Below are positions 7,566-12,926 of a stretch of DNA of 12,926 nucleotides, in pieces. Below the pieces are notes generated by a model. It was not told the DNA's origin, searched no databases, and saw only the letters and a program-made list of their open reading frames with translations. The translations under genes were made by a program, and so were the position numbers. Within the stretch, counting starts at the first letter, position 1, and each line of letters opens with the position of its first letter. Source of the stretch: Thermoplasmata archaeon (GTDB taxonomy: Archaea > Thermoplasmatota > Thermoplasmata > Thermoplasmatales > Thermoplasmataceae). The stretch spans positions 5,088 to 18,013 of the forward strand of contig JAKAAU010000003.1 of assembly GCA_021802165.1 (NCBI GenBank), in the 5' to 3' direction.

Positions 7566-7680
7566 TTTGCGGGAACACTAGTAAGATCATAAGAATATGC
7601 TTCTACTACCATCTAGGGGAAATTTACATTTTTATTGTTAGAATTTTAGTTCTTTAAACATGAGATACTTTATTTCTTAT

Positions 7681-7692
7681 ATAATAATAAAG
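7681..7692 (+). promoter_or_regulatory. Candidate TATA box of the DNA methyltransferase gene
   Basis: ATAATAATAAAG is centred about 27 bp before ATG 7714. A competing box, TTTTTATTG at 7629-7637, is equally spaced from ATG 7660, so the promoter alone does not decide the start. Confidence 0.4.
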
Positions 7693-7713
7693 CATACAGT
7701 TTTACCGGTAATT

Positions 7714-8496
7714 ATGCTGAGAATAATGAAATATCCTGGATCAAAAACGAGTGTAGTGGAAGATATCCAGAGAATATACGATCAGTCCGGATGCAATGTA
7801 TTCGTTGATGTTTTTGGAGGATCTGGATCCGTTGCATTAAATATCCATTCCAGGAACATAGTTTACAATGATCTGAACAGAGACCTTTACATATTATTCA
7901 CTGCCCTGAAAACTCACTTTCCCTCCTTCTATAGGGCTGCTAACGCACTTGCTATGGATAGACAATTATTTTTTGATTACTATGATGGCAGAATTGTAAT
8001 GGATAATGAAGCACCAGAAGTTGAAAAAGCATTTTCAATTTTCTTCAATTTCAATGCTGGTTTCGGAGGTATGGGGGAAACATATGGTAAAAAGGATAAA
8101 TCACTATACGGAACCTACCGCAAAAATGTATCTAACCTGATTAAAGCATCTCATTTAATAGGAAAAATGAAACTCGAAAATATGGACTTCAGGGTATTAA
8201 TAGAAAAGTATGATTCCACTGACACATTCTTTTACATTGACCCTCCTTATCCCGGGAAAAACTGGTACGTGCATAATTTCACAGCAGATGATTTCATGGA
8301 ACTGGGTAGAGAGGTAATGGTAATAAAGGGCAAATATGCCATGAATTTCAATGCACCAGATGCATTGCCGGTTAGAGTATTCGGAAAGCCTTCTTTTGTT
8401 AGGGAAGAGGAGAACCATAACGGAAAACCGGGTAAAACTGAATCCAGAAAAATAGCCTTTTATACAAATGTAATGAAACCCTCCGGAAAATGGTAA
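7714..8496 (+). CDS. D12-class (Dam-like) adenine-specific DNA methyltransferase
   Basis: Transfers a methyl group from S-adenosylmethionine to N6 of adenine in a short DNA site. It has the D12 family order: the N-terminal KYPGSK (6-11), the SAM-binding motif I FVDVFGGSGSVAL (30-42), NDLN (52-55), and the catalytic DPPY (166-169). The 260-residue length is normal for the family. I prefer ATG 7714 because members begin just before KYPGSK; ATG 7726 is almost as good. ATG 7660 would add an 18-residue hydrophobic N-terminus not expected in this enzyme. No restriction endonuclease gene is adjacent, so it looks solitary. It lies upstream of a DUF72 gene and a DNA-transfer-like operon on the same strand. 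Recognition sequence cannot be read. Confidence 0.88.
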   Translation: MLRIMKYPGSKTSVVEDIQRIYDQSGCNVFVDVFGGSGSVALNIHSRNIVYNDLNRDLYILFTALKTHFPSFYRAANALAMDRQLFFDYYDGRIVMDNEAPEVEKAFSIFFNFNAGFGGMGETYGKKDKSLYGTYRKNVSNLIKASHLIGKMKLENMDFRVLIEKYDSTDTFFYIDPPYPGKNWYVHNFTADDFMELGREVMVIKGKYAMNFNAPDALPVRVFGKPSFVREEENHNGKPGKTESRKIAFYTNVMKPSGKW

Positions 8497-8521
8497 GTAC
8501 AGTCAAGAAAAGTATCAGTAT

Positions 8522-8531
8522 AAATTTATTA
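8522..8531 (+). promoter_or_regulatory. TATA region of the DUF72 gene
   Basis: An A/T-only run within GTATAAATTTATTAAAT (8518-8534), centred about 27 bp before ATG 8553. This indicates a separate leaderless transcript rather than read-through from the methyltransferase. Confidence 0.5.
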
Positions 8532-8552
8532 AATAATCACACATAGTGATAT

Positions 8553-9338
8553 ATGGAATTCAGAACTGGATGCTCTGGCTGGAGTTATGACTTCTGGAAA
8601 GGAAAAGTATATGGTCTCTCTGATACACAAAATAATTTTTTGAAAATTTACTCAAAATTATTCGACACGGTGGAAATTGATTCTACCTTCTACGCTGCCC
8701 AGGGTGCAGATACCGTAAATAAATGGTATGATTCAGTTCCTGATAATTTTATCTTTTCTCCGAAAATGCCGAAAAAAATAACACATGAAGACCGTTTACA
8801 AGAGTGCGAAAATGACCTTGATTTTTTCCTTAAAAATATATTATTACTCAGGGAAAAACTGGGAATCATACTTATTCAATTACCGCCTGATTTTGTTTAT
8901 AACATTGAAATCATGGAAGGTTTTATTGAAATGCTTCCTCAGGGCATTGAATTTGCGATTGAATTCCGACATACCTCCTGGTTCAGAAATGAAACGTATT
9001 CACTATTGAAAAAATACGGGATAACAATGGCATGGCCCGTTCTTGATTATATAAGACCACCGTTGATAAAAACCACGGAAAACCTATACATTCGTTTTCT
9101 GGGAAATAAGGAACTAAATAAGAATCAACTGGGTGAAATTAGAATCAACAGACATGAAGAGATCAGAAACTGGGTAGGCAATATTATAAAAACCAGTTCT
9201 GGAATAAAAACTGCTTTTATTTACGCTAACAACCATTATGAAGGTTTCTCACCAGCAACTATGAAGTATATAAGGAGTGAACTTGGATTACCCGATAATG
9301 CGAAAATGCTTGCCGACAGGCAGAAAAAACTGTTCTGA
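8553..9338 (+). CDS. DUF72 (YecE-like) family protein
   Basis: A 261-residue cytoplasmic protein of the DUF72 family, which has a TIM-barrel-like fold and no agreed biochemical function. The family signatures are all present: GCSGW (6-10), EIDSTFY (41-47), QLPP (109-112), EFRHTSW (137-143), YIRFLG (179-184) and ANNHYEGFSP (225-234). Length is normal and the gene is intact. It is preceded by a leaderless-type promoter, 56 bp after the methyltransferase stop, and followed by the transfer-like operon about 75 bp downstream. Nothing in the sequence ties it functionally to either neighbour. Confidence 0.9.
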   Translation: MEFRTGCSGWSYDFWKGKVYGLSDTQNNFLKIYSKLFDTVEIDSTFYAAQGADTVNKWYDSVPDNFIFSPKMPKKITHEDRLQECENDLDFFLKNILLLREKLGIILIQLPPDFVYNIEIMEGFIEMLPQGIEFAIEFRHTSWFRNETYSLLKKYGITMAWPVLDYIRPPLIKTTENLYIRFLGNKELNKNQLGEIRINRHEEIRNWVGNIIKTSSGIKTAFIYANNHYEGFSPATMKYIRSELGLPDNAKMLADRQKKLF

Positions 9339-9380
9339 ATTTATTATTTAAAAAATATATTATTAATGCCTCAATATAAT

Positions 9381-9393
9381 TAATATTTTATAG
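9381..9393 (+). promoter_or_regulatory. TATA region of the transfer-like operon
   Basis: TAATATTTTATAG is centred 27 bp before ATG 9414, the same spacing as at the other head genes. A second A/T run at 9350-9367 could serve as an alternative box. Confidence 0.45.
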
Positions 9394-9413
9394 TGTTTTT
9401 TCCATTACCAAAA

Positions 9414-9671
9414 ATGTTAATTGAATATGCGGTAGCGTCGATAAATGCAATGCTGGGCAGGATAGATGATATAGCCATATCAGTATCTGCCATATTGATT
9501 ACAATTTTATGGATTCCGGTTGCCCTGAGTTTTTTCAGTACTGATGAAAATAAAAAATATATGGCCAGGGAAAAATTAAAAAACGCAACCATCGGAACAG
9601 TGATATATATTCTTGCAGTCAGTGGCGTTTTATTCACAGTGTTTAACTATGTTGTAACAGGGAAACTATGA
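9414..9671 (+). CDS. Two-TM VirB2/CedA1-like small membrane protein
   Basis: An 85-residue protein with two membrane segments (about 19-41 and 58-81) joined by a short charged loop (42-57, DENKKYMAREKLKN). That is the layout of TrbC/VirB2-type pilins and the archaeal CedA1 subunit: two hydrophobic helices and a polar turn, with the second helix opening on an 'A-x-IG' motif (residues 58-61). A pilus or channel-subunit role is inferred from layout and position, not a proven match. ATG 9414 is preferred over the in-frame GTG at 9393 (92 aa) because it sits 27 bp from a TATA box. It overlaps the next gene by 4 bp (ATGA), so the two are co-translated, and it heads a three-gene operon ending in a VirB4-like ATPase. 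Confidence 0.7.
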   Translation: MLIEYAVASINAMLGRIDDIAISVSAILITILWIPVALSFFSTDENKKYMAREKLKNATIGTVIYILAVSGVLFTVFNYVVTGKL

Positions 9672-10594
9672 ATTATGGGTCTATTTTTGGAGAAATTATA
9701 AAGGTATTTACTAAAATTGCAAGGTCATCGGTAATATTGCTCTGGCATCTAACTGTAAACTATGGTCTGAATCCCAAATATTCTTACACAGAATTTATAA
9801 ATGCTAACCCTGCGTTTCTATCATTCTACAATTACCTGTTCAACAGCATTTATTCGGATATTATTGTCACAGTCATTTTATTATCTGCTGTTACTACACT
9901 GGCTTATAACTCTTTCATCAAACCTTATCCGGCTACAAGACTTGTAATAAAAATAATGATTTCATCTGTCCTATTTTTTGAATCCTATAAGATATCCATC
10001 CTATTTTTAAAAATATCCCTTGTGTTTTATAATAGCATTTACACTTTGAAACCTGACTGGTATACTATTGGTATATCCGGGCTTTCCCCGGATAATCAGA
10101 TCATAGCAGTACTGCTCAATGGCTCATATATGCTTGCCATAATTCTTCTATTCGGTGTCATGATAATAAGGCAGGCACTCATATTTTTCTTTATCCTTTT
10201 CATTCCTGTAGCTTCAATACTTTTTATATTTCCTGGAAGTGAAAAACACGTGTTTAAATTTTACAGAATATTTTTTGAAATTTCTTTCTTTCCATTCTTT
10301 TCCATAATTATACTATATTTACTGGGCATGTTTAACAATCCATTCCTTGATATAGGCTTAATATATGTGGCAGCAACTGCACCACTGTTTTTTGTTACAG
10401 AAATATACAGATATTTCCAGGGCAGTTTTAATTTTCTTGAATCTGACGCAATAATGTCTGATATATCATCAAACATGGGAGGATTTAGCCCTGAAAACAT
10501 ATTGAGCGGGGATTCGGATAGTATTATGTCTTTACCAAATTTAGCAGAGGAACTGATACCTGAAATAGTGAACAGTAAGGGTGAGATAAATTAA
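9668..10594 (+). CDS. Polytopic VirB6/CedA-like channel protein
   Basis: A 308-residue integral membrane protein with about six strong hydrophobic segments (near 61-80, 92-121, 143-166, 169-188, 199-222 and 228-245) plus a weaker one near 18-30. An acidic, probably cytoplasmic tail of about 55 residues follows. The segment RQALIFFFILFIPVASILFI (168-187) followed by PGSEKHVFKFYR resembles the central 'iPia' helix and loop of the VirB6/TrbL/CedA group. VirB6-type proteins form the inner-membrane channel of type IV systems; CedA does so for DNA import in Sulfolobus. Assignment depends on topology plus position between a VirB2-like gene and a VirB4-like ATPase. Its start overlaps the upstream stop (ATGA), and its stop region overlaps the proposed ATPase start. 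Confidence 0.7.
   Translation: MNYGSIFGEIIKVFTKIARSSVILLWHLTVNYGLNPKYSYTEFINANPAFLSFYNYLFNSIYSDIIVTVILLSAVTTLAYNSFIKPYPATRLVIKIMISSVLFFESYKISILFLKISLVFYNSIYTLKPDWYTIGISGLSPDNQIIAVLLNGSYMLAIILLFGVMIIRQALIFFFILFIPVASILFIFPGSEKHVFKFYRIFFEISFFPFFSIIILYLLGMFNNPFLDIGLIYVAATAPLFFVTEIYRYFQGSFNFLESDAIMSDISSNMGGFSPENILSGDSDSIMSLPNLAEELIPEIVNSKGEIN
10579..10584 (+). promoter_or_regulatory. Shine-Dalgarno supporting an ATT start at 10590
   Basis: GGGTGA lies inside the end of the channel gene, with 5 nt before ATT 10590. It matches the archaeal consensus and resembles the AGGTGG used by the acyl-CoA synthetase. No ATG, GTG or TTG lies at the right distance in the ATPase frame without a stop in between. 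Confidence 0.5.
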
Positions 10595-12620
10595 GATTCC
10601 TGTCAATGTATATAATTTCAAATCCTATATTTACAATATATCGCTGGATAAATTTATAATAATTATAGCAGGTATATCTATTGTAGCGATTACATCAACT
10701 GAGTACTTGCCTGCTGCAATAATAACAGGAATTGTATATTTCATTATTATGGCAATGCTGAAGTTCGAACCAGGAAATATATATTCGTTGAGGAAACTAT
10801 ACTTTAAAAGTTCAGAATCTGATTTAAAATTTGTCAGAAATGGTGAATTATACGGTATTTCTGGCAAATTTATTTTCACTGTACTAGAGATAGAAAATAA
10901 AGAATTGTACACTGACAGTGCAAAGGGAATACAGATGATGACAATAGCCCGGATGCTTGATAAAATTACATGCAATGTAACTGTACAAACAAAGGCAGAA
11001 AAAATCGGAGATGCCTTCTACTATAGAACATTTATACTTCTGAAATCAAACAGGAGCAGTTTTAACCATGCAGTTGATATTATAAGGGAGAATATTCCAT
11101 CTTTTACATCCGGAAGTTCATCGAAAGCGTGGTTAGTGGATGATGAAAATTTGATTTCATCTCTGTTTTATAACAGGGTAAGTACAAATTCAAATTACTT
11201 TAAAAAAGATGAATTATATGGAACATATTTTGATGTTTTGGACACAGAGTATTCTTCAGATTTTCTTTACCAGTCCATCATCGAAAGGCTCGGGTTCGTG
11301 ATCGAGTTAAATATGGAACTGGAGCCCATCAGAGAAAAAGATATTTTTCTTAGGAGGTTGATGGCCTCCAGAAAGGCAGAATTATCATACACAAAGTCCG
11401 GGCACTTTGCCTCTCTTCTAAAGAAGCAGATCTCCTCGCTAGAATATCTGGGAAAGCAGGATAAACTTTGTAATGTATTTATGCGTTTCTCGGTTTTATC
11501 AGAACACCCGGCACATCTAAGGGAATACAGTGATAGGTTCAGAAAAACCATGGAATCCACAGGTTTTAAAATGAGGGGATTCCATTTTTTCAATAGGGCA
11601 TCCTTTAATCCTTTGGAAACCGCAACTCAGAGTAAAAAATATATGATGGATCCGGAGGCTATTTCCTCCATTTTTCCATGTGGTTTCACTACCATGCCAC
11701 GTAATTCTGGGGAACCTCTGGGTATTAATTTAATAACCGGTAAAAAAGCCTACTTAAATCTGTTCCATGGATCATCCTATAATGTTGCTATAACAGGCGA
11801 AACAGGGTCCGGAAAATCATACTTTACAGATATGTTACTCGATAAGTTCAGGGATTCCTCATCGGTATTTATTATAGATCCACTGAAGGAATATAGCGGT
11901 AACCAGATTATAGAACTGGGATCTGGAGAATATCCAGATTTTACAATTGGTGCTGGATTAATCAGGAATATTATTCCTGAGATAATGGGAAATATCAGTG
12001 AAATACCTCCGGGCAAAATCAGACAAATGATGGAGACCCTTGAGAAAAGCCATAATAATATTATTTTCAGTGAACTTATTTCAGAAATTATGAAATATGA
12101 CAAGGGTGGATCAGTTAATGAAAATTTTTTGACCAGAAAATTGTTCAAGATACCTGTTAAAGTTTATGGAAGCAGATGTGTGTTTCGCTTTGATTATGGC
12201 GACACCCGTTTCAGGGAACTTTTTTTCAGACTTGCCCTCAGTTTAACCATTTCTCTGGCTGAGAACAGGGATGGCAATAAAATAGTGGTTATAGATGAAA
12301 GCCATCTTTTTATTAAGGAAACGAAAAATGCTGAAATGATCGATATGCTTGCAAGAAACGGTAGGCATAATAAAATATCACTGATCACCGTTACCCAGAA
12401 CGTCAATGACTATTATTTTAACAGTTATGCTGAATCCATTCTGAGAAATTCTATATATTATTTTATATTCAGGCAGCATGAAAAAATTAAGGATAAACTA
12501 TTCCTGGGTTACACCATTGACCCGGTATCCCTTGCAGGAGGAAGCAATTTCAATTATTCAGAATGTTTTTATTCAACAGGCACGCTTATAAGAAAATTGA
12601 AAATATCTGAAAATAAATAA
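10590..12620 (+). CDS. VirB4/CedB-like ATPase with N-terminal VirB3-like membrane hairpin
   Basis: A membrane-associated ATPase of the VirB4/HerA class that would energise assembly of, or DNA passage through, the channel encoded upstream. Numbered from ATT 10590 (676 aa): two hydrophobic helices at about 22-36 and 41-57 followed by LKFEPGNIYSLRKLYFK (57-73), which resembles the VirB3 pattern of a TM hairpin and then 'DP-x-x-L'. A VirB4-like N-terminal domain follows. The RecA-like motor has Walker A GETGSGKS (403-410), Walker B IVVIDE (565-570, with D569 and E570), an arginine-rich ARNGRHNK (588-595) and the TVTQN motif (610-614). The frame is open from 10590, directly after an in-frame TAA at 10587. 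The first conventional start, TTG 10707, would give 637 aa and cut through the hairpin. VirB3-VirB4 fusions are known in bacteria. The ATPase call is firm; the ATT start and VirB3 homology are inference. Confidence 0.8.
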   Translation: MKIPVNVYNFKSYIYNISLDKFIIIIAGISIVAITSTEYLPAAIITGIVYFIIMAMLKFEPGNIYSLRKLYFKSSESDLKFVRNGELYGISGKFIFTVLEIENKELYTDSAKGIQMMTIARMLDKITCNVTVQTKAEKIGDAFYYRTFILLKSNRSSFNHAVDIIRENIPSFTSGSSSKAWLVDDENLISSLFYNRVSTNSNYFKKDELYGTYFDVLDTEYSSDFLYQSIIERLGFVIELNMELEPIREKDIFLRRLMASRKAELSYTKSGHFASLLKKQISSLEYLGKQDKLCNVFMRFSVLSEHPAHLREYSDRFRKTMESTGFKMRGFHFFNRASFNPLETATQSKKYMMDPEAISSIFPCGFTTMPRNSGEPLGINLITGKKAYLNLFHGSSYNVAITGETGSGKSYFTDMLLDKFRDSSSVFIIDPLKEYSGNQIIELGSGEYPDFTIGAGLIRNIIPEIMGNISEIPPGKIRQMMETLEKSHNNIIFSELISEIMKYDKGGSVNENFLTRKLFKIPVKVYGSRCVFRFDYGDTRFRELFFRLALSLTISLAENRDGNKIVVIDESHLFIKETKNAEMIDMLARNGRHNKISLITVTQNVNDYYFNSYAESILRNSIYYFIFRQHEKIKDKLFLGYTIDPVSLAGGSNFNYSECFYSTGTLIRKLKISENK

Positions 12621-12627
12621 ATATAAA

Positions 12628-12926
12628 TTATAATGGAAAACTTTCACCAATCTCAGGTATTATAACTTCTGTGCCAGCTGATGCTACTTTTCTTTTGAAT
12701 TCCATGGCATCCGCCTGGATTGGGGGAAATGTATTATAATGCATCGGTATTGCTTTCCTTACTCCCAGAAGTTTGATTGCCTCTACCGCCCCATCAACGT
12801 CCATTGTGTAATGGCCACCTATGGGCAGCATGGCAACATCAGGTTCATGCAATTTTCCTATAAGTTCCATGTCTTTAAAGTATGTGGTATCCCCTGTATG
12901 GTATATTTTGATATCCCTATTGTCCA
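12628..12926 (-). CDS. UPF0173-type MBL-fold metal-dependent hydrolase, C-terminal part (partial)
   Basis: The C-terminal 98 codons of an MBL-superfamily hydrolase; the N-terminus with the HxHxDH motif lies beyond the right edge. The frame is open to the window end. Family marks are YHTGDTTYF (8-16 of the visible part), LPIGGHYTMD and PMHYNTFPPI, the typical run of the UPF0173 group (related to UlaG and YtkL), ending in a short tail. The aspartate of TGD and the histidines of GGHYT and MHYNT are the expected late metal-site residues. Substrate is unknown for most of the family. It is convergent with the VirB4-like ATPase, the two stops being only 7 bp apart, and shows no link to the transfer genes. 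Confidence 0.88.
   Translation of the reverse strand, partial: DNRDIKIYHTGDTTYFKDMELIGKLHEPDVAMLPIGGHYTMDVDGAVEAIKLLGVRKAIPMHYNTFPPIQADAMEFKRKVASAGTEVIIPEIGESFPL

Noticed and set aside
7660..7713. Upstream ATG start for the DNA methyltransferase
   Set aside because: It adds a hydrophobic stretch before the family's normal KYPGSK start. Kept as a minor alternative because a box at 7629-7637 is also correctly spaced.
9393..9413. GTG start for the VirB2-like protein
   Set aside because: ATG 9414 has better promoter spacing; the GTG would sit at the edge of the TATA region. Not excluded.
11777..12148. 123-codon minus-strand frame opposite the VirB4-like ATPase
   Set aside because: It is antisense to the Walker A region; the real motifs are on the plus strand.
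1..12926. tRNA, rRNA, CRISPR arrays, insertion sequences, attachment sites
   Set aside because: No cloverleaf-like sequences, direct-repeat arrays, transposase motifs or terminal inverted repeats were recognised in the intergenic stretches, all of which are under 200 bp.

Overview
The window looks like chromosomal DNA from an acidophilic archaeon of the Thermoplasmatales (Ferroplasma, Acidiplasma or Cuniculiplasma kind). This is inferred from three things: the AT-rich composition, the protein families, and the way transcription seems to start. Seven of eight genes at the head of a transcription unit have an AT-rich TATA-like box centred about 27 bases before the chosen ATG, the geometry expected for leaderless archaeal mRNAs. 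Genes inside operons instead carry GGTGG/GGTGA Shine-Dalgarno sequences. The exact genus cannot be settled by reading alone.

Left part (1-3653): the N-terminal half of a 14-TM-type drug exporter (DHA2/EmrB-QacA, minus strand, cut by the window edge), a methionine-rich small protein of unknown function, a metallo-beta-lactamase (MBL) fold hydrolase with a C-terminal winged-helix region, and a divergently transcribed 12-TM MFS transporter. The exporter is the only head gene with a clear mRNA leader, and that leader holds two adjacent inverted repeats. A 21-bp palindrome lies between the divergent hydrolase and MFS genes.

Middle part (3650-7534, minus strand): a fatty-acid activation and oxidation pair, an AidB-like acyl-CoA dehydrogenase followed 8 bp later by an acyl-CoA synthetase. 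Upstream is an MBL-like protein whose metal-binding motif is degenerate. Together the pair would activate an acyl substrate to its CoA ester and introduce the first double bond of beta-oxidation.

Right part (7714-12620, plus strand): a solitary D12-class (Dam-like) adenine DNA methyltransferase, a DUF72 protein, and then the most interesting segment, a compact three-gene operon resembling the core of a type IV secretion or archaeal DNA-import (Ced/Ted-like) machine. It encodes an 85-aa two-TM VirB2/CedA1-like subunit, a 308-aa polytopic VirB6/CedA-like channel protein, and a VirB4/CedB-like ATPase. The ATPase frame extends 39 codons upstream of its first conventional start (TTG), back to the end of the channel gene. 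That extension encodes a membrane hairpin resembling VirB3 and probably begins at an unusual ATT codon with a well-placed Shine-Dalgarno sequence. No relaxase, VirD4 coupling protein or outer-channel component is visible.

The right edge (12628-12926, minus) is the C-terminal part of a UPF0173-type MBL hydrolase, convergent with the ATPase. No tRNA, rRNA, CRISPR array, insertion sequence or attachment site was recognised.
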